The notes beneath the pieces are model-generated. The model searched no databases and was not told the origin of the DNA. It was given only the letters and a program-made list of their open reading frames with translations. Below are positions 1-7,561 of a stretch of 14,354 nucleotides of DNA, piece after piece. Each line of letters starts with the position of its first letter. Within the stretch, counting starts at the first letter, position 1. Source of the stretch: DATLFI01 sp035524895 (GTDB lineage Bacteria > Acidobacteriota > Thermoanaerobaculia > Multivoradales > Multivoraceae); contig DATLFI010000164.1 in the NCBI GenBank assembly GCA_035524895.1, positions 1-14,354 of the forward strand, read 5' to 3'. Both the position numbers and the translations under genes were made by a program.

Positions 1-126
1 CAGTACTCGGAAAGCCTTGCACCACTTGAACTTGCGCCGTCACCGATGCCGCCGCTCGCGGGCACACCTCATGCGATCTCCCAAGCCGACGCGCTGGACC
101 ACAGTCCGCAGGAGGTACCGCAAAGC

Positions 127-593
127 ATGCACGCCGAGACGCATCGCGATTTCTCCCTACCGACGAGAGCCGGCATCGAGGTCTTCGACGTCCACTCGAA
201 GCTCCAACGCGTGAGAGTGCGCGAGGTGATGCCGGTGCGCGGTACCGCCGAGATCCGCCACGCGCTCGCGTTGGCGCGGAGCCGCGCATGTGCTGTGAGC
301 GTTGCCGGAGGTCGGCACGCCATGGGAGGGCAGCAGTTCCGCGAGGACAGCCTCCTGCTCGACCTCCGCTCCCACGACCGTATCCGCGCACTGGATCGCG
401 AGCGCGGGCTGGTCGAAGTAAAGTCGGGCGTGATGTGGCCAGCGCTGGTCGCGAACCTCCTCGCGCGACAACGCGGCCGGCGCGGCCGACCCGAGCGAGC
501 GCCGACCTGGACCATCCGTCAGAAGCAGACGGGCGCCGATCGCCTGACGATCGGCGGCACCGTCTCGGCGAACGGTCACGGCCGCGGTCTCGC
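127..593 (+). pseudogene. FAD-linked oxidase, 5' fragment (C-terminal part lost)
   Basis: This is the N-terminal half of an FAD-binding oxidoreductase of the FAD_binding_4 (VAO/PCMH) type, about 155 codons. The ATG at 127 follows a good ribosome binding site, GGAGGT at 111-116, ten bases upstream. Visible FAD-domain signatures are the loop VAGGRHAMGGQ (residues 59-69), the LLDLR strand after it, and the later stretch IRQKQTGADRLTIGG followed by SANGHGRGL. Homologues continue for a few hundred more residues with the rest of the FAD domain and a substrate domain. Here similarity stops just after GRGL, at about 593. The open frame then runs on to 1050, but that part is only the antisense of a sigma-54 activator, so any product would be a chimera of about 307 residues. 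The first 126 bases hold no other gene that I recognise. Family call is from motifs; loss of function is inferred from truncation. Confidence 0.75.
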
Positions 594-1414
594 TTGGCCA
601 AGGATAGGCGTCGCCGAGGTCGGCTCGGATCCGCTCCAGCACCTCCTCGGCGAGGCTGGCCGCCTCCTCGCGACCCACCAGGCGCGCGGCCACCGCCCAC
701 ACCACGCGCCCGAGCTCCTCCGGCTCGGCGAGCTGCTCGCGGAGCGATGGCGTCTCGATGCGGTCGGAGCACAGCCGGTAGTAGAGATCGGCACGCATCC
801 GGCCCTCGCGCATCTCGGCGGCGAGGTCGCGGTTGGTGGCAGCCACCAGCTTGCCCTGGAAACGGCGTCCCGCGGTGTCACCGATGCGCTGGAAGGTGCC
901 ACGGTGCCGAGTGGCGGGCAGACCTCGAACCATCCGACACGATCCTGGATCGCGCCGGTGAACGCGCCTCGCCGATGGCCGAAGAGCTCCGACTCGATGA
1001 GCGTCGGCGAGAGCGCAGACAGGTTGAGGGCGAAGAAAGACTGCTCGTAGTCCTCCACGAAGCCGCCCCGCGCGGCATCGAACGGTACGAACCGCGAGAG
1101 CCCGACGGCGCGCGCCACCAACTCCTTACCGGTGCCGGTGGGGCCAGTGACCAGCGTCGTGACGTCGCCCATGCGCCGATAAAGCGCGCGGCGGTAGCGG
1201 TGCATGTCGTGCGTGAACACCGACTGCCACACCGCCGCATGTAGGCGGGCCGCCGCAGCCGAAGCCCCGATGATGCCGCGGAAGGTGAAGTGGAAGGCCC
1301 GCCGGATCTGGAAGAAGAACGCGTAGAGCTGCTCGGCGCCGAACACCTCGGTGCCTCGACGAAAGCTCGGGTGGCGTGGTCGAACAGCGTGGCGTCCTCC
1401 CGCTCTCTGGCCAT
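594..1414 (-). pseudogene. Sigma-54-dependent transcriptional activator (bEBP), decayed
   Basis: This was an AAA+ enhancer-binding protein that remodels sigma-54 RNA polymerase. Reading leftward, a possible start at 1414 gives an N-terminal piece (MAREREDATLFDHATRAF). A frameshift near 1350 moves to the next piece, with Walker A (GPTGTGKELVARAVG), the ESELFGHRRGAFTGA segment carrying the sigma-54 contact loop, and EVCPPLGTV. The Walker B/DEIGEL segment, about two dozen residues, is missing. A third frame resumes at TFQRIGDTAGRRFQGK, continues through AATNRDLAAEM and LYYRL, and ends at AYPWP, just where PGNVRELE should follow. The C-terminal DNA-binding part is therefore gone. With a frameshift, an internal deletion removing the ATPase acid residues, and truncation, it cannot make a working activator. 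Alternative upstream starts (ATG at 1450, GTG at 1507) are possible. It is divergent from the TonB-dependent receptor, so it may once have controlled it; that is inference. Confidence 0.85.
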
Positions 1415-1471
1415 GATACGGGACGGCGGGGCGTGGATCTCCGCTCGCATCCCGGCCGCCAAACGGACGCG

Positions 1472-1501
1472 TTGACCGCGATCCCGGGTATCGTGAAGAA
1501 T
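1472..1501 (+). promoter_or_regulatory. Candidate sigma-70-type promoter for the receptor gene
   Basis: TTGACC at 1472-1477 matches five of six bases of a -35 box. AAGAAT at 1496-1501, 18 bases further on, is a weaker -10 match. It lies 31 bases upstream of the receptor ATG. The region also overlaps possible upstream starts of the decayed activator on the other strand. This is pattern matching only, and no sigma-54 type GG-N10-GC site was recognised here. Confidence 0.25.
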
Positions 1502-1531
1502 CCTCACGTACTTCTTGCTCGGAGGCGTGTC

Positions 1532-3985
1532 ATGAAGAGTGTCGCGGCTCGATCTGTGTCGGCTGGTGTCGTCCTCATCCTCGCCACGTTCGGTCTCGCT
1601 GCAGCAGCCGAGGATCCCGGCGAGCCCGCTGCGGCCCAGGAGGCCCAGCAGGAGGGTGCGCAGAGCGCACAGCAGCCTGCGGAGTTCGGCGAGCAGATCA
1701 CGGTCACCGCGCGCAAGCGCGAGGAGACGCTGCAGCAGGTGCCGTTCTCGGTCGCAGCGCCCAGCGAGGAGACCCTGCGCGTGCGCGGCGCGGAGACTCT
1801 CGAGGGCGTGGCCGCGAACGTCGCCGGCTTCTCGGTGCAGAACCTGGGTCCCGGACAGAGCCAGGTCGCGATGCGCGGCGTCTCGGCCGGGCAGATCGTG
1901 CGCGACCAGCCGGGCGTCAAGGAGCAGGTGGGCATCTACCTCGACGAGTCGGTGATCTCGCTGTCACTGTTCACCCCGGACATCGACCTCTTCGACATGT
2001 CGCGGGTCGAGGTGCTGCGCGGGCCGCAGGGCACTCTGTTTGGCTCGGGGTCGCTCTCCGGCACGGTGCGCTACATCACCAACCAGCCACAGCTCGGCTC
2101 GAAGGACTCGGTGGCCGAGGTCGGGATCAGCTCGATCGACGGCGGCGACATCGGCGGCAACGCCAAGGTCGCACTCAACATGCCGATCGGCGACACCGCG
2201 GCGATGCGCATCACCGCCTACTACACCGGATACGGCGGCTACATGGACGCGGTCCAGCCGGGCTTGTCTACCAACAGCGACGTCAACAGCGGCGACCGCG
2301 CCGGCGTCCGCTGGGCCTTCCGCTTCGAGCCCAACGAGCGACTCACGGTCACGCCCCGCTTGCTGTACCAGGAAGTGAACATGGACGGCTGGAACCGGAT
2401 CGACGACTACAACATCCTGGGCAACGCCTTCACCACCACTCGCCCGGCAGCGCGGCTCGACGAGCGCGAGCAGTTCACCCAGATCGATGAACCGTTTACC
2501 GACGAGTTTCTTCTCGCCGACCTCAGCATCGAGTACGACTTCGGTGCGCTGACCCTGACCTCGATCACTTCCTACACCGACCGCGACGTGTTGGTGGTGC
2601 GCGACGCCGGAGCGCTGACCTCCAGCATCACGGGCGGCAGCATCGGGCTGCCGGAGAGCATCTACACCCTCGATGCGCCGCTCGACGACGCCACCACAGC
2701 CAAGGTGCTGACCCAGGAACTGCGTTTCGCCGGCGGCGAGGACGCATGGAACTGGGTCGTCGGCGCGTTCTACAGCGACACGGAGCGCGACTACGCGCAG
2801 GACCTGCTGGTCCAGGGATTCGAGGCACTGAGCGGCATCCCCACCCAGGGCCTGCGGGCGCCACGGGACGTGTTGTTCTTCTCGGACCTCGCGTACCAGT
2901 TCGACCAGTTCGCGCTCTTCGGTGAGGTCACCTACGCGTTCAACGATCGCTTCGACCTCAGCGCCGGCGTGCGGTGGTACGACTTCCAGGAGGACCGCAC
3001 CCAGGTCTTCGACGGCATCTTCGGCAACGACGACAACGGCACCGCTCTGGTCCAGACCGCCGGCTCCACCACCGCCGACGGCTTCGCGCCGCGAGTCATC
3101 GCCAGCTACGACCTGAGCGAGTCCACCACGGTCAACGCGCAGTTGTCGAAGGGCTTCCGTCTCGGCGGCATCAACGACCCGCTCAACGTGCCGCTGTGCA
3201 CGCCGCAGGACGAGGTGACCTTCGGCGGACGTGAAGGCTGGGACGACGAGTCGCTGTGGAACTACGAAGTCGGCTCGAAGTCCACGGTGATGGGCGGGCG
3301 AGGCACCTTCAACGCCGCCGCCTTCTACATGGACATCAGCGACCTCCAGGCGACCGTCACTGCGGGCTCGTGCTCCTCGCGCGTCGTCTTCAACGTTCCC
3401 GACGCGCGCGCCACCGGCCTCGAGCTCGAGTTCGCCGCGCAGCCCAACAGCAACTTCGACTTCGCGATCTCGGCCAGCTTCAACGACTCGGAGCTGCGCT
3501 CCACGCTCACCTCCACCGACGATCTCAGCAACGTCAGTGTGGTGTCCGGCATCCAGAAGGGCAACCGCCTGCCGACGGTGCCCGAGTTCCAGTTGGTCGC
3601 GGCAGCCACCTACCAGTGGCAGGTGCGCCAGAGCTGGCTCGGGTACGTCACCGGCACCTTCCAGCACGTCGGATCGCGCTTCACGCAGATCGGCGACCAG
3701 GCAGAGGGGTTCGGGTTCGTCAACCTGCGAGCGTTGCCCAACACCATCGGCGGACCGCTGACGGCGAACACCTTCACCTTCGACCCCGAGCTACCGTCCT
3801 ACGACATCCTCAACCTGCGGGTCGGGTACGCGAACGACAAGTGGGACACGGCGCTGTACCTCAACAACGTCACCGACGAGCGGGCCCTGCTCGCGCTCGA
3901 CCAGGAGCGCGGCACGCTGGCACGCGTCGGCTACCTGACCAACCAGCCGCGTACGTTCGGCGTGGTGGCGCGGGTCAAGTTCTAA
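1532..3985 (+). CDS. TonB-dependent outer-membrane receptor
   Basis: The 817-residue protein is an outer-membrane beta-barrel receptor that imports a ligand using TonB/ExbBD energy. The ATG at 1532 follows GGAGG at 1521-1525 with a six-base gap. A signal peptide covers about residues 1-25 (hydrophobic VVLILATFGLAAAA). A Gln/Ala-rich linker (about 30-50) leads to a TonB-box-like EQITVTARK (54-62). The plug domain (about 67-185) ends in the family signature VEVLRGPQGTLFGSGS (159-174) followed by GTVRYIT. The rest is a barrel of alternating strands ending in VVARVKF, with the terminal Phe typical for BAM-dependent insertion. Length is usual for the family and there is no frameshift in 2.45 kb. 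The ligand cannot be read from the sequence: similar receptors are often called iron-complex receptors, but the neighbouring esterase suggests an organic substrate. It converges with that esterase across a shared terminator. Confidence 0.95.
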   Translation: MKSVAARSVSAGVVLILATFGLAAAAEDPGEPAAAQEAQQEGAQSAQQPAEFGEQITVTARKREETLQQVPFSVAAPSEETLRVRGAETLEGVAANVAGFSVQNLGPGQSQVAMRGVSAGQIVRDQPGVKEQVGIYLDESVISLSLFTPDIDLFDMSRVEVLRGPQGTLFGSGSLSGTVRYITNQPQLGSKDSVAEVGISSIDGGDIGGNAKVALNMPIGDTAAMRITAYYTGYGGYMDAVQPGLSTNSDVNSGDRAGVRWAFRFEPNERLTVTPRLLYQEVNMDGWNRIDDYNILGNAFTTTRPAARLDEREQFTQIDEPFTDEFLLADLSIEYDFGALTLTSITSYTDRDVLVVRDAGALTSSITGGSIGLPESIYTLDAPLDDATTAKVLTQELRFAGGEDAWNWVVGAFYSDTERDYAQDLLVQGFEALSGIPTQGLRAPRDVLFFSDLAYQFDQFALFGEVTYAFNDRFDLSAGVRWYDFQEDRTQVFDGIFGNDDNGTALVQTAGSTTADGFAPRVIASYDLSESTTVNAQLSKGFRLGGINDPLNVPLCTPQDEVTFGGREGWDDESLWNYEVGSKSTVMGGRGTFNAAAFYMDISDLQATVTAGSCSSRVVFNVPDARATGLELEFAAQPNSNFDFAISASFNDSELRSTLTSTDDLSNVSVVSGIQKGNRLPTVPEFQLVAAATYQWQVRQSWLGYVTGTFQHVGSRFTQIGDQAEGFGFVNLRALPNTIGGPLTANTFTFDPELPSYDILNLRVGYANDKWDTALYLNNVTDERALLALDQERGTLARVGYLTNQPRTFGVVARVKF

Positions 3986-3987
3986 TA

Positions 3988-4038
3988 GGGAGCGCGGAGC
4001 GGCCGGGCCGAAGGCTCGGCCAACTCCGCGACCCTCCC
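3988..4038. terminator. Bidirectional hairpin terminator between receptor and esterase
   Basis: Two nested stems are visible. CGCGGAG (3993-3999) pairs with CTCCGCG (4024-4030), and GGCCGGGCC (4001-4009) pairs with GGCTCGGCC (4013-4021) with one G:U pair and a GAA loop. A weaker outer GGGAG/CTCCC pair (3988-3992 with 4034-4038) extends it almost to both stop codons. There is no clear U tract on either strand. It sits in the 53-base gap between two convergent genes, so it probably ends both transcripts. Confidence 0.7.
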
Positions 4039-5532
4039 TCACTCCTCGCACGCGAACCGCGCCGGGTCGCGCGGGTCGCCGCCCAGGAATCGCAGCTGCT
4101 TCGGGTAAGCGCACACCTTGCGCCCGCCCCCGCCTTGGCGGAACTGCGCCTCGAGCTCGTCGGGCGCCGGCCCGCCTGACTCCCAGGCTTCGAGCGCGGC
4201 GAGGAAATCGACGTGGTCGGGTCCGGGGCCGCCGGCGCAGTGGAGCACCCCCGGCATCAGGAACAGCCGCACGTCCTCCTTCGCACCGGGATCCTTCGCG
4301 TACACCGCCTCGACGTAGTCGATGCTGCCGAGGGCGGTTAGCGCCGAGTCGGACCAGCCGTGATAGACCAGCAGCTTGCCGCCCCGCTCGCGAAACGCCG
4401 ACAGGTCGGGGTTCGTGGCGTCGATGGAGGCGGCGACCAGCGCGAGATCCCGCTCGAAAGTCGAGAAGTCGTAGCCCGCGTAGGACCAGCTCGGGTCCTG
4501 GTAGACGAAGTTGCGCATGAAGCCGAGCCCGAAGCCGTACGCGGCGGTTGGGATCCCGGGCGCCATCGCGCCGCCCTCGCGGCCGGCGAGCCACATTCCC
4601 CAGCCGCCTTCCTTGTCCTCGCCGCCGAGCGGGTAGCCGGGCGACAGCCTTCCCGCCGGGCTGTGCGCGCCGCCGTAGATCGCCTCGACCGCCGCGAGCT
4701 CCTCGGCCGATAGGCAGCCGTCGGCGTTGTCGGAGGCGCCGCAAGCGAGCTTCTTGGGATCGAACGAGCACGCGCGCGGATCGTGCAGCACGTCGTCCTC
4801 GATGCCGTCGAGCCGGTCGCACTGCGCCACGATCGCCTTGCGCAGTGCAGCGCGGTCGGCACCACCGAGGATCGGCTTGTCGAGGCTGGCCGGATCCGGG
4901 TACATCCGCTGGGTGACGTAGACGAAGCCGGCGATGGTGCCCGTCAGGTCGTTGGCGGGCGCGCCAGCGATGATCGAGTCGAAGTCCTCCGGGTAGCGCT
5001 GCGCGGCCATCAGAGCCTGGCGCCCGCCGTTCGAGCAGCCGGCGAAGAACGACTTGTCGGCGTCGCGACCGTAGTGGCTGCGCACGATCGCCTTCGACAC
5101 CTCGGTCACTCGGTGCACCGCGACGTGTCCGTAGTTGACGATGCGCTCGAGGTTGCCGAGCGCCCAGCTACCGTCGATCGCGGTGCCCTGGTGCCCGGTG
5201 TCGGTGCCTGCGGTGGCGTAGCCCTTCTGCAGCGCGCCGAGCGCCATCGCCTGGTTCTCCACGGTGCCGGCGAAGCCGCCGGCGCCTCCCATGACGAACC
5301 TGCCGTTCCAGTCCTGGGGCAGCCAGATAGCGAACCGGATCTCACGGCCGACGACCCCGCTCGCCCTGCAGTGCGGCACCGGTGCCGGCTCCGCCTTTGC
5401 ATCGACGATGCGCACGTCGGGAAGGCGAAGACCCATGAGCGAGTCGCAGCCTCCCTCCGCGCGAGCGGCGATGGGCGTCGCCACCAGCAGGAGGACGGCG
5501 CACCAGGACCTCGAAGCCAGCTTGTTCTTCAT
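4039..5532 (-). CDS. Secreted tannase/feruloyl esterase family hydrolase
   Basis: The 497-residue alpha/beta hydrolase belongs to the tannase family (PF07519), whose members cleave esters such as tannins, feruloyl or other aromatic esters. The ATG at 5532 is preferred over upstream in-frame codons because AGAGGT lies six bases before it and a signal peptide follows at once (residues 1-26, ending AARA). The family's CS-D-HC catalytic pattern is complete: GCSNGG with Cys166-Ser167, Asp395 in HGWSDS, and His431-Cys432 in LHCAGG; the two cysteines form a disulfide beside the active site in known structures. The lid region (about 193-385) has a calcium-loop-like CDRLDGIEDDVLHDPRAC (238-255) and further cysteines at 264 and 273. 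It should act in the periplasm or outside the cell. Substrate is unknown. It converges with the TonB-dependent receptor, suggesting linked ester breakdown and uptake (inference). A likely operator lies just upstream. Confidence 0.92.
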   Translation of the reverse strand: MKNKLASRSWCAVLLLVATPIAARAEGGCDSLMGLRLPDVRIVDAKAEPAPVPHCRASGVVGREIRFAIWLPQDWNGRFVMGGAGGFAGTVENQAMALGALQKGYATAGTDTGHQGTAIDGSWALGNLERIVNYGHVAVHRVTEVSKAIVRSHYGRDADKSFFAGCSNGGRQALMAAQRYPEDFDSIIAGAPANDLTGTIAGFVYVTQRMYPDPASLDKPILGGADRAALRKAIVAQCDRLDGIEDDVLHDPRACSFDPKKLACGASDNADGCLSAEELAAVEAIYGGAHSPAGRLSPGYPLGGEDKEGGWGMWLAGREGGAMAPGIPTAAYGFGLGFMRNFVYQDPSWSYAGYDFSTFERDLALVAASIDATNPDLSAFRERGGKLLVYHGWSDSALTALGSIDYVEAVYAKDPGAKEDVRLFLMPGVLHCAGGPGPDHVDFLAALEAWESGGPAPDELEAQFRQGGGGRKVCAYPKQLRFLGGDPRDPARFACEE

Positions 5533-5540
5533 CGGCGTAC

Positions 5541-5570
5541 CTCTAGAGATGTCGAAGTGTCTCGCGAGAT
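5541..5570 (-). promoter_or_regulatory. Candidate operator: phased palindromic decamers upstream of esterase
   Basis: On the minus strand the decamers ATCTCGCGAG (5561-5570) and ATCTCTAGAG (5541-5550) are separated by exactly ten bases, so their centres are 20 bp apart, about two helical turns. Each core is a perfect palindrome (TCTCGCGAGA and CTCTAGAG). The proximal copy abuts and overlaps the esterase ribosome binding site AGAGGT. This fits a repressor that binds as two dimers on one face of the DNA, blocking transcription or translation start. The binding protein is not identifiable here. Confidence 0.45.
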
Positions 5571-5595
5571 GGCTTGTTGCGTCCACAGCTCAGCG

Positions 5596-6489
5596 TCAGC
5601 GTCTTGCAGCCGCGGCTGCCCTCGCGGCCAGCTCCGGGACCCCGAGCATCTCCGCGTGCCGCCCAAAGCTCGTCCGCGGCTTGGTCCAACGCAGAGACTC
5701 GATGTCGCTCCCTACGGGGGCGTCGCGACGAAGAGTCGCGAGCACCTTGAACAGCACCGCTTCGTCGCGGCGGCTGGCCAGAGAGCTTGCCAGCGCAACG
5801 GCGCCGCGCACCTTCACCTGCCACGCCGCCGCGGCCTCCGGGATCTCCTCGAGCCGGCGATAGTGCGCCAACACGACGGCGGCCGACTTGGCGCCCCAGC
5901 CCGGAATCCCAGGGAAGCCGTCGGCGGAGTCACCCACCAGCGCGAGCCAGTCGGGAATGCTCGCCGGAGGCACCCCGAACTTCGCGACCACGGCTGCTTC
6001 GTCACGCACCGCGCCCGATCGCCGGTCGACCTGCACGACCCGATCGCCCTCGACACACTGCGACAGATCCTTGTCGGGGGTCCAGATCCGCACCCGCGCG
6101 ACGCGCGCATCGGATGCCGCCATCGCCGCGGCAGCGGCGAGCGCGTCGTCGGCTTCGTGCTCGACCATCGGCCACACCGCGACCCCCAGCGCCTCGAGTG
6201 CCTCCTCGAGGGGGGAGAACTGGTCCGACAGCGCGGGGTCGATGCCCTCACCGGTCTTGTATCCCGGCCACAGCTCGTTGCGAAACGACTCGATCACGTG
6301 GTCGGTCGCGACTCCGATGTGGGTCGCTCCCTCCTCGAGCATCCGCACGACGGTACCGAGCACACCGCGAACAGCCGCGCGGTCGCCGGGCCGCGGCCGC
6401 TCCGCGTCCGAGGAGCGCGGTGCGTAGAAGTGACGGAACAGCTCGTAGGTGCCGTCGATCAGATCGACGACGATGCGGTCGTCCGACAT
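5596..6489 (-). CDS. Stand-alone 5'-3' exonuclease / flap endonuclease
   Basis: The 297-residue protein matches the 5'-3' exonuclease domain found at the N-terminus of DNA polymerase I, here without a polymerase domain. Such enzymes cut 5' flaps and degrade 5' ends during replication and repair in the cytoplasm. Metal-binding acids are visible in order: Asp9 and Asp12 (VVDLIDGT), Asp63, the EHEADD cluster (110-115), Asp139/Asp141 (TPDKDL) and Asp187/Asp190 (GDSADGFPGIPG). The last motif opens the helix-hairpin-helix DNA-binding element. The ATG at 6489 is chosen because GGGTGG lies about eight bases upstream; a GTG at 6501 is a weaker alternative. It lies 63 bases upstream of the esterase on the same strand, but the esterase has its own operator-like site, so cotranscription is uncertain. 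Length and motifs are normal for the family. Confidence 0.88.
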   Translation of the reverse strand: MSDDRIVVDLIDGTYELFRHFYAPRSSDAERPRPGDRAAVRGVLGTVVRMLEEGATHIGVATDHVIESFRNELWPGYKTGEGIDPALSDQFSPLEEALEALGVAVWPMVEHEADDALAAAAAMAASDARVARVRIWTPDKDLSQCVEGDRVVQVDRRSGAVRDEAAVVAKFGVPPASIPDWLALVGDSADGFPGIPGWGAKSAAVVLAHYRRLEEIPEAAAAWQVKVRGAVALASSLASRRDEAVLFKVLATLRRDAPVGSDIESLRWTKPRTSFGRHAEMLGVPELAARAAAAARR

Positions 6490-6745
6490 CGTAGCTACCA
6501 CCCGGGCGATCGGTAGGGCGCTGTCCCGCCCCGCTCGACCGCGGCCGGGATGTCTCAGGGCCGCGCTGTGGCCGAGCTCGCCCCTGAGAGTCGCATGCGG
6601 TCCCTCTTGGCGTCACCAAGATCCTTGGGCCCGTCCGCCTATCGTGCCACGAAGACGCTTGGCTGTGCATCGTCCCCGCTTCGAGCCCCGTGTGGGGAGC
6701 GTGGACGCTCTTCGTTATGATCACCGACACCTTCCGAACGAGCCC
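6490..6745. promoter_or_regulatory. Divergent promoter region with two inverted repeats
   Basis: This 256-base gap separates the exonuclease (-) from the GAF protein (+). It holds a perfect eight-base inverted repeat, TCTCAGGG (6553-6560) with CCCTGAGA (6582-6589), and a tight hairpin TCTTGG-CGTCA-CCAAGA (6605-6621). A good -10-like TATGAT sits at 6716-6721, 25 bases before the GAF start, but no matching -35 box was found. The repeats could be operators; their roles are not known. Confidence 0.35.
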
Positions 6746-7555
6746 ATGACTCCACCAGACTCTCAGCCAGGGCCGGGCGAGCGCCCGCGCACCGGTCTAG
6801 TTCTGCTACTGGTCGCGATCGCGGCGGCGAGTGCGGCGGCGCTCCTCTACCTCGCGATTCGGCGCGAGCTCGGCTGGGAGATCTCGGCGCTGTCCGTCGC
6901 GACCCTCGGCGCCGCGATCGCGGCGTTCGCCCTGGAGCGAGGGTTGCGCAGCGGCCTCCAAGTGCGCACCACGAGCCGAGAGCGACAGCTCACTCGACTG
7001 AGCGAGACGCTGAAGGCGCGCGAGGAGAAGAACCAGGAGCTCGTGCGCCGCGTCGACGACCTGACCAAGCTCTACCGTGCCATCAGCACCGTCAACGCCG
7101 TGCAGAACCCGTCGTACGCCTACGACAGCGTCGTGCATGCCGCGCTCGAGCTGGTCGGCGGCGATCGCGGCTCGCTGATGCTGCTCGACGACAAGCAGGA
7201 GGCGCTGATCATTCGCAGCCAGCAGGGGTTGGGACAAGCCGTGGCAGCGGGCACGCGGGTAATGCTCGGCGAGGGCGTCGCGGGTTGGGTGGTCCAGAAC
7301 CGGCAACCCATCCTTCTCGTCGGCCGTGCCTCCGAGGATGGCCGTTTCGAGCACATCCAAGATCGCCCGGTGCAGTCGGCGTTGTGCGTGCCACTCCAAT
7401 GCCACGGCGAGGTCATCGGCGTGCTGAACCTCGCTTGCAGCGACAAGTCCGGCAAGTCCACCTTCGACGAGTCGGACAAGAACATGGCGCACATCTTCGC
7501 GCAGCACGCCGCCATCACAGCGAGCTACACGCGGTTGTGGGTGCGACGTGCGTAG
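6746..7555 (+). CDS. Membrane-anchored GAF-domain sensor protein
   Basis: The 269-residue protein has two predicted membrane helices near the N-terminus (about 17-39 and 48-66), then a charged coiled-coil-like stretch (about 74-108, LSETLKAREEKNQELVRR), then a single GAF domain (about 110-262). GAF features include the GGDRGSLMLLDD segment, the GEGVAGWVVQNRQPILL segment (175-191) and SALCVPLQ...GEVIGVLNLA (211-230). GAF domains bind small ligands or mediate dimerisation. No kinase, cyclase or helix-turn-helix output domain follows, so it must signal through a partner or act as a scaffold; this is inferred. The ATG at 6746 is chosen because homology and the membrane segment begin just after it, but its ribosome binding site is weak. 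The gene converges with the DUF2062 gene, with only six bases between stop codons. Confidence 0.8.
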   Translation: MTPPDSQPGPGERPRTGLVLLLVAIAAASAAALLYLAIRRELGWEISALSVATLGAAIAAFALERGLRSGLQVRTTSRERQLTRLSETLKAREEKNQELVRRVDDLTKLYRAISTVNAVQNPSYAYDSVVHAALELVGGDRGSLMLLDDKQEALIIRSQQGLGQAVAAGTRVMLGEGVAGWVVQNRQPILLVGRASEDGRFEHIQDRPVQSALCVPLQCHGEVIGVLNLACSDKSGKSTFDESDKNMAHIFAQHAAITASYTRLWVRRA

Positions 7556-7561
7556 GAGCTC

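Noticed and set aside
15..35. Possible sigma-54 promoter (TTGCAC followed by TTGC) at the left edge
   Set aside because: The GG and GC elements do not have the required ten-base spacing.
601..1050. Plus-strand continuation of the FAD-oxidase frame
   Set aside because: It is exactly the complement of the sigma-54 activator fragment, so it is a fused shadow and not a domain.
1964..3667. A 567-codon open frame on the minus strand inside the receptor gene
   Set aside because: It is antisense to a clear receptor with strong motifs. Its composition (Val/Glu/Asp/Gly-rich without domains) is the usual shadow of a GC-rich gene.
4783..6516. A 577-codon open frame on the plus strand spanning the esterase, its gap and the exonuclease
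   Set aside because: It is antisense to two well-supported genes and has no recognisable protein features.
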